Shown here: positions 1 to 11,158 of the stretch, piece by piece
Layout: each line of letters begins with the position of its first letter
Numbering within the stretch: position 1 is the stretch's first letter
Source: Hybos culiciformis
Taxonomy: Eukaryota; Arthropoda; Insecta; Diptera; Hybotidae
NCBI GenBank assembly: GCA_964007475.1
Contig: CAXFZM010000092.1
Coordinates: 1-64,000 of the forward strand
Length of the DNA: 64,000 nucleotides
Reading direction: 5' to 3'
The notes under the pieces: model-generated
Database searches by the model: none
What the model saw: the letters and a program-made list of their open reading frames with translations, nothing else
What the model was told of the DNA's origin: nothing
Made by a program: the position numbers and the translations under genes

Positions 1-2229
1 AGAAGCGTAATTTCTAGAGCTTTAATTTAAGCCAAAAACGGAGGTTCTCCGAGGTCTAGAGCCGGAGTAATGAACAAAAAACCAGCCAAAGTCAACATTT
101 TATGTGTTAAAGTTAGGGGGTTTGCTCACCTTATCGTTTACTTCTCCGGATCTAGAAAACCGATTTTCATAAAAATTGCACAGAAAGAAGCGTAATTTCT
201 AGACCTTTAATTTAAGCCAAAAACGAAGGTTCTCCGAGGTCTGGAGCCCGAGTAATGAACAAAAAACCAGCCCAAAGTCAACATTTTATGTGTTAAAGTT
301 AGGGGTTTGCTCACCTTATCGTTTATTTCTCCGGATCTAGAAAACCGATTTACATAAAAATTGCACAGAAAGAAGCGTAATTTCTAGAGCTTTAATTTAA
401 GCCAAAAACGGAGGTTCTCCGAGGTCTGGAGCCGGAGTAATGAACAAAAAACCAGCCCAAAGTCAACATTTTATGTGTTAAAGTTAGGGGGTTTGCTCAC
501 CTTATCGTTTATTTCTCCGGATCTAGAAAACCGATTTCATAAAAATTGCACAGAAAGAAGCGTAATTTCTAGAGCTTTAATTTAAGCCAAAAACGGAGGT
601 TCTCCGAGGTCTGGAGCCGGAGTAATGAACAAAAAACCAGCCCAAAGTCAACATTTTTATGTGTTAAAGTTAGGGGGTTTGCTCACCTTATCGTTTATTT
701 CTCGGATCTAGAAAACCGATTTCATAAAAATTGCACAGAAAAAAGCGTAATTTCTAGACCTTTAATTTAAGCCAAAAACGGAGGTTCTCCGAGGTCTAGA
801 GCCGGAGTAATGAACAAAAAACCAGCCCAAAGTCAACATTTTATGTGTTAAAGTTAGGGGGTTTGCTCACCTTATCGTTTACTTCTCCGGATCTAGAAAA
901 CCGATTTTCATAAAAATTGCACAGAAAGAAGCGTAATTTCTAGACCTTTAGTTTAAGCCAAAAAAGGAGGTCCGCCGAAGTCTGGAGCCGGAGTAATGAA
1001 CAAAAACCAGCCCAAAGTCAACATTTTATGTGTTAAAGTTAGGGGGTTTGCTCACCTTATCGTTTATTTCTCCGGATCTAGAAAACCGATTTACATAAAA
1101 ATTGCACAGAAAGAAGCGTAATTTCTAGACCTTTAATTTAAGCCAAAAACGGAGGTTCTCCGAGGTCTAGAGCCGCAGTAATGAACAAAAAACCAGCCCA
1201 AAGTCAACATTTTATGTGTTAAAGTTAGGGGGTTTGCTCACCTTATCGTTTATTTCTCCGGATCTAGAAAACCGATTTTCATAAAAATTGCACAGAAAGA
1301 AGCGTAATTTCTAGACCTTTAATTTAAGCCAAAAACGGAGGTCCGCCGAAGTCTGGAGCCGGAGTAATGAACAAAAAACCAGCCCAAAGTCAACATTTTA
1401 TGTGTTAAAGTTAGGGGGTTTGCTCACCTTATCGTTTATTTCTCCGGATCTAGAAAACCGATTTTCATAAAAATTGCACAGAAAGAAGCGTAATTTCTAG
1501 ACCTTTAATTTAAGCCAAAAACGAAGGTTCTCCGAGGTCTGGAGCCCGAGTAATGAACAAAAAACCAGCCCAAAGTCAACATTTTATGTGTTAAAGTTAG
1601 GGGGTTTGCTCACCTTATCGTTTATTTCTCTGGATCTAGAAAACCGATTTACATAAAAATTGCACAGAAAGAAGCGTAATTTCTAGACCTTTAATTTAAG
1701 CCAAAAACGGAGGTTCTCCGAGGTCTGGAGCCGGAGTAATGAACAAAAGCCCAAAGTCAACATTTTATGTGTTAAAGTTAGGAGGTTTGCTCACCTTATC
1801 GTTTATTTCTCCGGATCTAGAAAACCGATTTACATAAAAATTGCACAGAAAGAAGCGTAATTTCTAGACCTTTAATTTAAGCCAAAAACGGAGGTTCTCC
1901 GAGGTCTGGAGCCGGAGTAATGAACAAAAAACCAGCCAAAGTCAACATTTTATGGGTTAAAATTAGGGAGAAGCGTAATTTCTAGACCTTTAATTTAAGC
2001 CAAAAACGGAAGTTCTCCGAGGTCTGGAGCCGGAGTAATGAACAAAAAACCAGCCCAAAGTCAACATTTTATGTGTTAAAGTTAGGGGGTTTGCTCACCT
2101 TATCGTTTATTTCTCCGGATCTAGAAAACCGATTTTCATTAAAATTGCATAGAAAGAAGCGTAATTTCTAGACCTTTAATTTAAGCCAAAAACGGAGGTC
2201 CGCCGAAGTCTGGAACCGGAGTAATGAAC
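1..2229. repeat. Irregular block of monomers with scattered small indels
   Basis: Twelve or so monomers with more private changes than elsewhere. Examples are a lost C in CCAGCCAAAG (near 90 and 1,935), a lost base in TTCTCGGATC (near 701), an extra T near 655, a 5-base loss in GAACAAAAGCCC (about 1,741-1,756) and one truncated monomer. Variant order from about 557 to 1,860 (TAGAGC; TCTAGAGCC with TTTACTTC; TTTAGTTT; AGCCGCAG; CCGCCGAAG; CGAAGG with CCCGAG; TTAGGAGG) is the same as at 34,041-35,500, apart from one extra monomer there. Higher divergence could mean an older or less homogenised part of the array, but the direction to the array edge is not visible. Confidence 0.8.
1851..1968 (+). 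repeat. Truncated monomer (118 bp)
   Basis: The next monomer start follows after only 118 bp. The junction reads ATTAGGGAGAAGCG: the copy stops within the G-run and jumps to the start of the following monomer, removing 67 bases of the 3' third. A single C is also missing in the CCAGCC motif. This is the largest internal deletion I found. The junction shows at most one or two bases of microhomology, so a simple break-and-join or slippage deletion is likely. I did not find this junction elsewhere in the window, so it was not spread by later amplification. Confidence 0.9.
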
Positions 2230-4465
2230 AAAAAACCAGCCCAAAGTCAACATTTTATGTGTTAAAGTTAGGGGGTTTGCTCACCTTATCGTTTATTTCT
2301 CCGGATCTAGAAAACTGATTTTCATAAAAATTGCACAGAAAGAAGCGTAATTTCTAGACCTTTAATTTAAGCCAAAAACGGAGGTTCTCCGAGGTCTGGA
2401 GCCGGAGTAATGAACAAAAAACCAGCCCAAAGTCAACATTTTATGTGTTAAAGTTAGGGGGTTTGCTCACCTTATCGTTTATTTCTCCGGATCTAGAAAA
2501 CCGATTTTCATAAAAATTGCACAGAAAGAAGCGTAATTTCTAGACCTTTAATTTAAGCCAAAAACGGAGGTTCTCCGAGGTCTAGAGCCGGATTAATGAA
2601 CAAAAAACCAGCCCAAAGTCAACATTTTATGTGTTAAAGTTAAGGGGTTTGCTCACCTTATCGTTTACTTCTCCGGATCTAGAAAACCGATTTTCATAAA
2701 AATTGCACAGAAAGAAGCGTAATTTCTAGACCTTTAATTTAAGCAAAAAACGGAGGTCCGCCGAAGTCTGGAGCCGGAGTAATGAACAAAAAACCAGCCC
2801 AAAGTCAACATTTTATGTGTTAAAGTTAGGGGGTTTGCTCACCTTATCGTTTATTTCTCCGGATCTAGAAAACCGATTTACATAAAAATTGCACAGAAAG
2901 AAGCGTAATTTCTAGAGCTTTAATTTAAGCCAAAAACGGAGGTTCTCCGATGTCTGGAGCCGGAGTAATGAACAAAAAACCAGCCCAAAGTCAACATTTT
3001 ATGTGTTAAAGTTAGGGGGTTTGCTCACCTTATCGTTTATTTCTCCGGATCTAGAAAACCGATTTTCATAAAAATTGCACAGAAAGAAGCGTAATTTCTA
3101 GACCTTTAATTTAAGCCAAAAACGGAGGTTCTCCGAGGTCTGGAGCCGGAGTAATGAACAAAAAACCAGCCCAAAGTCAACATTTTATGTGTTAAAGTTA
3201 GGGGGTTTGCTCACCTTATCGTTTATTTCTCCGGATCTAGAAAACCGATTTACATAAAAATTGCACAGAAAGAAGCGTAATTTCTAGAGCTTTAATTTAA
3301 GCCAAAAACGGAGGTTCTCCGATGTCTGGAGCCGGAGTAATGAACAAAAAACCAGCCCAAAGTCAACATTTTATGTGTTAAAGTTAGGGGGTTTGCTCAC
3401 CTTATCGTTTATTTCTCCGGATCTAGAAAACCGATTTTCATAAAAATTGCACAGAAAGAAGCGTAATTTCTAGACCTTTAATTTAAGCCAAAAACGGAGG
3501 TCGGAGTAATGAACAAAAAACCAGCCCAAAGTCAACATTTTATGTGTTAAAGTTAGGGGGTTTGCTCACCTTATCGTTTATTTCTCCGGATCTAGAAAAC
3601 CGATTTACATAAAAATTACACAGAAAGAAGCGTAATTTCTAGACCTTTAATTTAAGCCAAAAACGGAGGTTCTCCGAGGTCTGGAGCCGGAGTAATGAAC
3701 AAAAAACCAGCCCAAAGTCAACATTTTATGTGTTAAAGTTAGGGGGTTTGCTCACCTTATCGTTTATTTTTCCGGATCTAGAAAACCGATTTTCATAAAA
3801 ATTGCACAGAAAGAAGCGTAATTTTTAGACCTTTAATTTAAGCCAAAAACGGAGGTCCGCCGAAGTCTGGAGCCGGAGTAATGAACAAAAAACCAGCCCA
3901 AAGTCAACATTTTATGTGTTAAAGTTAGGGGGTTTGCTCACCTTATCGTTTATTTCTCCGGATCTAGAAAACCGATTTTCATAAAAATTGAACAGAAAGA
4001 AGCGTAATTTCTAGACAAGCCAAAAACGAAGGTTCTCCGAGGTCTGGAGCCCGAGTAATGAACAAAAAACCAGCCCAAAGTCAACATTTTATGTGTTAAA
4101 TTTAGGGGGTTTGCTCACCTTATCGTTTATTTCTCCGGATCTAGAAAACCGATTTACATAAAAATTGCACAGAAAGAAGCGTAATTTCTATACCTTTAAT
4201 TTAAGCCAAAAACGGAGGTCCGCCGAAGTCTGGAGCAAAAAACCAGCCCAAAGTCAACATTTTATGTGTTAAAATTAAGGGGGTTTGCTCACCTTATCGT
4301 TTACTTCTCCGGATCTAGAAAACCGATTTTCATAAAAATTGCACAGAAAGAAGCGTAATTCCTAGACCTTTAATTTAAGCCAAAAACGGAGGTTGTCCGA
4401 GGTCTGGAGCCGGAGTAATGAACAAAAAACCAGCCCAAAGTCAACATTTTATGTGTTAAAGTTAG
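2230..4465. repeat. Segmental duplication copy 1 (pairs with about 5,900-8,150)
   Basis: Rare variants recur 3,670 bp downstream in the same order. AAAACTGATT is at 2,311 and 5,981. GCCGGATTAATG sits with TCTAGAGCC at 2,581 and 6,251. The 17-bp-deleted monomer is at 3,457 and 7,127, and CTATACC is at 4,188 and 7,867. The offset equals 20 monomers minus 50 bp, fully accounted for by deletions of 17, 9, 12 (net) and 12 bp inside the interval. Boundaries are good to about one monomer. Not every base agrees: CTCCGG versus CTCTGG near 2,300/5,970 shows some divergence since duplication. Confidence 0.85.
3457..3625 (+). repeat. Short monomer, 169 bp (17-bp deletion), first copy
   Basis: Spacing to the next monomer is 169 bp. 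The sequence runs CGGAGGTCGGAGTAATG, so 17 bases between two CGGAG motifs are missing. Deletion between short direct repeats explains it. The same deletion appears at 7,127-7,295 and 10,259-10,427, which marks it as an event copied by later block amplification. Confidence 0.92.
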
Positions 4466-5092
4466 GGGGTTTGCTCACCTTATCGTTTATTTCTCCGGAT
4501 CTAGAAAACCGATTTTCATAAATATAGCACAGAAAGAAGCGTAATTCCTAGACCTTTAATTTAAGCCAAAAACGGAAGTTCTCCGAGGTCTGGAGCCGGA
4601 GTAATGAACAAAAAACCAGCCCAAAGTCAACATTTTATGTGTTAAAGTTAGGGGGTTTGCTCACCTTATCGTTTATTTCTCCGGATCTAGAAAACCGATT
4701 TTCATAAATATTGCACAGAAAGAAGCGTAATTCCTAGACCTTTAATTTAAGCCAAAAACGGAGGTTCTCCGAGGTCTGGAGCCGGAGTAATGAACAAAAA
4801 ACCAGCCCAAAGTCAACATTTTATGTGTTAAAGTTAGGGGGTTTGCTCACCTTATCGTTTATTTCTCCGGATCTAGAAAACCGATTTTCATAAATATTGC
4901 ACAGAAAGAAGCGTAATTCCTAGACCTTTAATTTAAGCCAAAAACGGAGGTTCTCCGAGGTCTGGAGCCGGAGTAATGAACAAAAAACCAGCCCAAAGTC
5001 AACATTTTATGTGTTAAAGTTAGGGGGTTTGCTCACCTTATCGTTTATTTCTCCGGATCTAGAAAACCGATTTACATAAAAATTGCACAGAA
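4175..5092. repeat. 5-mer higher-order repeat, copy 1 (918 bp)
   Basis: A five-monomer unit of 918 bp (5 x 186 minus 12) that is repeated directly next to itself. It opens with a monomer marked CTATACC, CCGCCGAAG, a 13-bp loss at the GGAGCAAAAAACC junction (about 4,236) and an extra base in AAATTAAGGGGG. The following monomers carry TTCCTAGACC with GTTGTCC, then GGAAGTTCTCC, then two close to consensus. The first three TTCCTAGACC monomers end in CATAAATAT rather than the CATAAAAAT seen at the equivalent place in the second copy. Confidence 0.85.
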
Positions 5093-6010
5093 AGAAGCGT
5101 AATTTCTATACCTTTAATTTAAGCCAAAAACGGAGGTCCGCCGAAGTCTGGAGCAAAAAACCAGCCCAAAGTCAACATTTTATGTGTTAAAATTAAGGGG
5201 GTTTGCTCACCTTATCGTTTACTTCTCCGGATCTAGAAAACCGATTTTCATAAAAATTGCACAGAAAGAAGCGTAATTCCTAGACCTTTAATTTAAGCCA
5301 AAAACGGAGGTTGTCCGAGGTCTGGAGCCGGAGTAATGAACAAAAAACCAGCCCAAAGTCAACATTTTATGTGTTAAAGTTAGGGGGTTTGCTCACCTTA
5401 TCGTTTATTTCTCCGGATCTAGAAAACCGATTTTCATAAAAATTGCACAGAAAGAAGCGTAATTTCTAGACCTTTAATTTAAGTCAAAAACGGAAGTTCT
5501 CCGAGGTCTGGAGCCGGAGTAATGAACAAAAAACCAGCCCAAAGTCAACATTTTATGTGTTAAAGTTAGGGGGTTTGCTCACCTTATCGTTTATTTCTCC
5601 GGATCTAGAAAACCGATTTTCATAAATATTGCACAGAAAGAAGCGTAATTCCTAGACCTTTAATTTAAGCCAAAAACGGAGGTTCTCCGAGGTCTGGAGC
5701 CGGAGTAATGAACAAAAAACCAGCCCAAAGTCAACATTTTATGTGTTAAAGTTAGGGGGTTTGCTCACCTTATCGTTTATTTCTCCGGATCTAGAAAACC
5801 GATTTTCATAAAAATTGCACAGAAAGAAGCGTAATTTCTAGACCTTTAATTTAAGCCAAAAACGGAGGTTCTCCGAGGTCTGGAGCCGGAGTAATGAACA
5901 AAAAACCAGCCCAAAGTCAACATTTTATGTGTTAAAGTTAGGGGGTTTGCTCACCTTATCGTTTATTTCTCTGGATCTAGAAAACTGATTTTCATAAAAA
6001 TTGCACAGAA
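5093..6010. repeat. 5-mer higher-order repeat, copy 2
   Basis: Adjacent copy of the 918-bp unit, opening with the same CTATACC / 13-bp-deleted / AAATTAAGGGGG monomer (junction near 5,154). In the third monomer this copy has AAGTCAAAAACGGAAG, a combination also found at about 8,240 and 11,370. The later blocks therefore derive from this copy, or from a close relative, rather than from copy 1. Confidence 0.8.
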
Positions 6011-7126
6011 AGAAGCGTAATTTCTAGACCTTTAATTTAAGCCAAAAACGGAGGTTCTCCGAGGTCTGGAGCCGGAGTAATGAACAAAAAACCAGCCCAA
6101 AGTCAACATTTTATGTGTTAAAGTTAGGGGGTTTGCTCACCTTATCGTTTATTTCTCCGGATCTAGAAAACCGATTTTCATAAAAATTGCACAGAAAGAA
6201 GCGTAATTTCTAGACCTTTAATTTAAGCCAAAAACGGAGGTTCTCCGAGGTCTAGAGCCGGATTAATGAACAAAAAACCAGCCCAAAGTCAACATTTTAT
6301 GTGTTAAAGTTAAGGGGTTTGCTCACCTTATCGTTTACTTCTCCGGATCTAGAAAACCGATTTTCATAAAAATTGCACAGAAAGAAGCGTAATTTCTAGA
6401 CCTTTAATTTAACCAAAAAACGGAGGTCCGCCGAAGTCTGGAGCCGGAGTAATGAGCAAAAAACCAGCCCAAAGTCAACATTTTATGTGTTAAAGTTAGG
6501 GGGTTTGCTCACCTTATCGTTTATTTCTCCGGATCTAGAAAACCGATTTTCATAAAAATTGCACAGAAAGAAGCGTAATTTCTAGACCTTTAATTTAAGC
6601 CAAAAACGGAGGTTCTCCGAGGTCTGGAGCCCGAGTAATGAACAAAAAACCAGCCCAAAGTCAACATTTTATGTGTTAAAGTTAGGGGGTTTGCTCACCT
6701 TATCGTTTATTTCTCCGGATCTAGAAAACCGATTTACATAAAAATTGCACAGAAAGAAGCGTAATTTCTAGAGCTTTAATTTAAGCCAAAAACGGAGGTT
6801 CTCCGATGTCTGGAGCCGGAGTAATGAACAAAAAACCAGCCCAAAGTCAACATTTTATGTGTTAAAGTTAGGGGGTTTGCTCACCTTATCGTTTATTTCT
6901 CCGGATCTAGAAAACCGATTTTCATAAAAATTGCACAGAAAGAAGCGTAATTTCTAGACCTTTAATTTAAGCCAAAAACGGAGGTTCTCCGAGGTCTGGA
7001 GCCGGAGTAATGAACAAAAAACCAGCCCAAAGTCAACATTTTATGTGTTAAAGTTAGGGGGTTTGCTCACCTTATCGTTTATTTCTCCGGATCTAGAAAA
7101 CCGATTTTCATAAAAATTGCACAGAA

Positions 7127-7295
7127 AGAAGCGTAATTTCTAGACCTTTAATTTAAGCCAAAAACGGCGGTCGGAGTAATGAACAAAAAACCAGCCCAAA
7201 GTCAACATTTTATGTGTTAAAGTTAGGGGGTTTGCTCACCTTATCGTTTATTTCTCCGGATCTAGAAAACCGGTTTACATAAAAATTACACAGAA
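7127..7295 (+). repeat. Short monomer, 169 bp (17-bp deletion), second copy
   Basis: Same 17-bp deletion as at 3,457, now with the private change CGGCGGTCGGAG, shared with the third copy at 10,259. The second and third copies are therefore closer relatives of each other than of the first. A private CCGGTTTACAT change is also present here. Confidence 0.92.
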
Positions 7296-7853
7296 AGAAG
7301 CGTAATTTCTAGACCTTTAATTTAAGCCAAAAACGGAGGTTCTCCGAGGTCTGGAGCCGGAGTAATGAACAAAAAACCAGCCCAAAGTCAACATTTTATG
7401 TGTTAAAGTTAGGGGGTTTGCTCACCTTATCGTTTATTTTTCCGGATCTAGAAAACCGATTTTCATAAAAATTGCACAGAAAGAAGCGTAATTTCTAGAC
7501 CTTTAATTTAAGCCAAAAACGGAGGTCCGCCGAAGTCTGGAGCCGGAGTAATGAACAAAAAACCAGCCCAAAGTCAACATTTTATGTGTTAAAGTTAGGG
7601 GGTTTGCTCACCTTATCGTTTATTTCTCCGGATCTAGAAAACCGATTTTCATAAAAATTGAACAGAAAGAAGCGTAATTTCTAGACCTTTAATTTAAGCC
7701 AAAAACGAAGGTTCTCCGAGGTCTGGAGCCCGAGTAATGAACAAAAAACCAGCCCAAAGTCAACATTTTATGTGTTAAAGTTAGGGGGTTTGCTCACCTT
7801 ATCGTTTATTTCTCCGGATCTAGAAAACCGATTTACATAAAAATTGCACAAAA

Positions 7854-8026
7854 AGAAGCGTAATTTCTATACCTTTAATTTAAGCCAAAAACGGAGGTCC
7901 GCCGAAGTCTGGAGCAAAAAACCAGCCCAAAGTCAACATTTTATGTGTTAAAGCTAGGGGGTTTGCTCACCTTATCGTTTACTTCTCCGGATCTAGAAAA
8001 CCGATTTTCATAAAAATTGCACAGAA
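7854..8026 (+). repeat. Short monomer, 173 bp (13-bp deletion)
   Basis: The monomer lacks CGGAGTAATGAAC (13 bases) at the GGAGCAAAAAACC junction, like those at 4,175 and 5,093 and the one at 10,986. It has AAAGCTAGGGGG, whereas the two earlier copies have AAATTAAGGGGG. All four also share CTATACC and the CCGCCGAAG variant, so this is one founder monomer seen four times. Confidence 0.9.
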
Positions 8027-10258
8027 AGAAGCGTAATTCCTAGACCTTTAATTTAAGCCAAAAACGGAGGTTGTCCGAGGTCTGGAGCCGGAGTAATGAA
8101 CAAAAAACCAGCCCAAAGTCAACATTTTATGTGTTAAAGTTAGGGGGTTTGCTCACCTTATCGTTTATTTCTCCGGATCTAGAAAACCGATTTTCATAAA
8201 AATTGCACAGAAAGAAGCGTAATTTCTAGACCTTTAATTTAAGTCAAAAACGGAAGTTCTCCGAGGTCTGGAGCCGGAGTAATGAACAAAAAACCAGCCC
8301 AAAGTCAACATTTTATGTGTTAAAGTTAGGGGGTTTGCTCACCTTATCGTTTATTTCTCCGGATCTAGAAAACCGATTTTCATAAATATTGCACAGAAAG
8401 AAGCGTAATTCCTAGACCTTTAATTTAAGCCAAAAACGGAGGTTCTCCGAGGTCTGGAGCCGGAGTAATGAACAAAAAACCAGCCCAAAGTCAACATTTT
8501 ATGTGTTAAAGTTAGGGGGTTTGCTCACCTTATCGTTTATTTCTCCGGATCTAGAAAACCGATTTTCATAAAAATTGCACAGAAAGAAGCGTAATTTCTA
8601 GACCTTTAATTTAAGCCAAAAACGGAGGTCCGCCGAAGTCTGGAGCCGGAGTAATGAACAAAAAACCAGCCCAAAGTCAACATTTTATGTGTTAAAGTTA
8701 GGGGGTTTGCTCACCTTATCGTTTATTTCTCCGGATCTAGAAAACCGATTTACATAAAAATTACACAGAAAGAAGCGTAATTTCTAGACCTTTAATTCAA
8801 GCCAAAAACGGAGGTTCTCCGAGGTCTGGAGCCGGAGTAATGAACAAAAAACCAGCCCAAAGTCAACATTTTATGTGTTAAAGTTAGGGGGTTTGCTCAC
8901 CTTATCGTTTATTTCTCCGGATCTAGAAAACCGATTTTCATAAATATTGCACAGAAAGAAGCGTAATTTCTAGACCTTTAATGTAAGCCAAAAACGGAGG
9001 TTCTCCGAGGTCTGGAGCCGGAGTAATGAACAAAAAACCAGCCCAAAGTCAACATTTTATGTGTTAAAGTTAGGGGGTTTGCTCACCTTATCGTTTATTT
9101 CTCCGGATCTAGAAAACCGATTTTCATAAAAATTGCACAGAAAGAAGCGTAATTTCTAGACCTTTAATTTAAGCCAAAAACGGAGGTTCTCCGAGGTCTA
9201 GAGCCGGAGTAATGAACAAAAAACCAGCCCAAAGTCAACATTTTATGTGTTACAGTTAGGGGGTTTGCTCACCTTATCGTTTATTTCTCCGGATCTAGAA
9301 AACCGATTTTCATAAAAATTGCACAGAAAGAAGCGTAATTTCTAGACCTTTAATTTAAGCCAAAAACGGAGGTCCGCCGAAGTCTGGAGCCGGAGTAATG
9401 AACAAAAAACCAGCCCAAAGTCAACATTTTATGTGTTAAAGCTAGGGGGTTTGCTCACCTTATCGTTTATTTCTCCGGATCTAGAAAACCGATTTACATA
9501 AAAATTGCACAGAAAGAAGCGTAATTTCTAGACCTTTAATTTAAGCCAAAAACGGAGGTCCGCCGAAGTCTGGAGCCGGAGTAATGAACAAAAAACCAGC
9601 CCAAAGTCAACATTTTATGTGTTAAAGCTAGGGGGTTTGCTCACCTTATCGTTTACTTCTCCGGATCTAGAGAACCGATTTTCATAAAAATTGCACAGAA
9701 AGAAGCGTAATTCCTAGACCTTTAATTTAAGCCAAAAACGGAGGTTGTCCGAGGTCTGGAGCCGGAGTAATGAACAAAAAACCAGCCCAAAGTCAACATT
9801 TTATGTGTTAAAGTTAGGGGGTTTGCTCACCTTATCGTTTATTTCTCCGGATCTAGAAAACCGATTTTCATAAAAATTGCACAGAAAGAAGCGTAATTTC
9901 TAGACCTTTAATTTAAGCCAAAAACGGAGGTTGTTCGAGGTCTGGAGCCGGAGTAATGAACAAAAAACCAGCCCAAAGTCAACATTTTATGTGTTAAAGT
10001 TAGGGGGTTTGCTCACCTTATCGTTTATTTCTCCGGATCTAGAAAACCGATTTTCATAAAAATTGCACAGAAAGAAGCGTAATTTCTAGACCTTTAATTT
10101 AAGCCAAAAACGGAGGTTCTCCGAGGTCTGGAGCCGGAGTAATGAACAAAAAACCAGCCCAAAGTCAACATTTTATGTGTTAAAGTTAGGGGGTTTGCTC
10201 ACCTTATCGTTTATTTCTCCGGATCTAGAAAAGCGATTTTCATAAAAATTGCACAGAA

Positions 10259-10427
10259 AGAAGCGTAATTTCTAGACCTTTAATTTAAGCCAAAAACGGC
10301 GGTCGGAGTAATGAAAAAAAAACCAGCCCAAAGTCAACATTTTATGTGTTAAAGTTAGGGGGTTTGCTCACCTTATCGTTTATTTCTCCGGATCTAGAAA
10401 ACCGATTTACATAAAAATTACACAGAA
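10259..10427 (+). repeat. Short monomer, 169 bp (17-bp deletion), third copy
   Basis: Carries CGGCGGTCGGAG like the copy at 7,127, exactly 3,132 bp upstream. It has its own change after ATG, where GAACAAAAAA reads GAAAAAAAAA. It ties the two 3,132-bp-spaced blocks together. Confidence 0.92.
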
Positions 10428-10985
10428 AGAAGCGTAATTTCTAGACCTTTAATTTAAGCCAAAAACGGAGGTTCTCCGAGGTCTGGAGCCGGAGTAATGA
10501 ACAAAAAACCAGCCCAAAGTCAACATTTTATGTGTTAAAGTTAGGGGGTTTGCTCACCTTATCGTTTATTTTTCCGGATCTAGAAAACCGATTTTCATAA
10601 AAATTGCACAGAAAGAAGCGTAATTTCTAGACCTTTAATTTAAGCCAAAAACGGAGGTCCGCCGAAGTCTGGAGCCGGAGTAATGAACAAAAAACCAGCC
10701 CAAAGTCAACATTTTATGTGTTAAAGTTAGGGGGTTTGCTCACCTTATCGTTTATTTCTCCGGATCTAGAAAACCGATTTTCATAAAAATTGAACAGAAA
10801 GAAGCGTAATTTCTAGACCTTTAATTTAAGCCAAAAACGAAGGTTCTCCGAGGTCTGGAGCCCGAGTAATGAACAAAAAACCAGCCCAAAGTCAACATTT
10901 TATGTGTTAAAGTTAGGGGGTTTGCTCACCTTATCGTTTATTTCTCCGGATCTAGAAAACCGATTTACATAAAAATTGCACAAAA

Positions 10986-11158
10986 AGAAGCGTAATTTCT
11001 ATACCTTTAATTTAAGCCAAAAACGGAGGTCCGCCGAAGTCTGGAGCAAAAAACCAGCCCAAAGTCAACATTTTATGTGTTAAAGCTAGGGGGTTTGCTC
11101 ACCTTATCGTTTACTTCTCCGGATCTAGAAAACCGATTTTCATAAAAATTGCACAGAA
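10986..11158 (+). repeat. Short monomer, 173 bp (13-bp deletion), later copy
   Basis: Exact-position partner of the short monomer at 7,854, 3,132 bp away, with the same CTATACC, CCGCCGAAG, GGAGCAAAAAACC junction and AAAGCTAGGGGG. The monomer immediately upstream of both ends in GCACAAAAAGAAG. Part of the 3,132-bp-spaced duplication. Confidence 0.9.

Larger units (their letters stand above)
5900..8150. repeat. Segmental duplication copy 2 (pairs with about 2,230-4,465)
   Basis: Downstream partner of the block at 2.2-4.5 kb. It shares the TCTAGAGCCGGATTAATG monomer, the CCGATGTCTGG monomer, the 17-bp deletion (here with CGGCGG instead of CGGAGG) and the CTATACC monomer with its 13-bp deletion. 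It lacks the 9-bp deletion seen near 4,016 in copy 1, so that deletion arose after the copies separated, or was lost here by exchange. The following monomers (AAGTCAAAAACGGAAG, then CATAAATATTGC) match about 5,460-5,840, so the join downstream falls in the 5-mer block. Confidence 0.82.
6950..9490. repeat. Segmental duplication copy 1, 3,132-bp offset
   Basis: Landmarks repeat 3,132 bp downstream. The CGGCGG short monomer is at 7,165 and 10,297, CGAAGG/CCCGAG at 7,706 and 10,838, the CTATACC short monomer at 7,854 and 10,986, and TGTTACAG at 9,252 and 12,384. The offset equals 17 monomers minus 30 bp, exactly the sum of the 17-bp and 13-bp deletions. Matching stops near 9,490, where GATTTACAT has no partner. 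About three monomers (9,490-10,082) lie between the copies. Confidence 0.87.
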
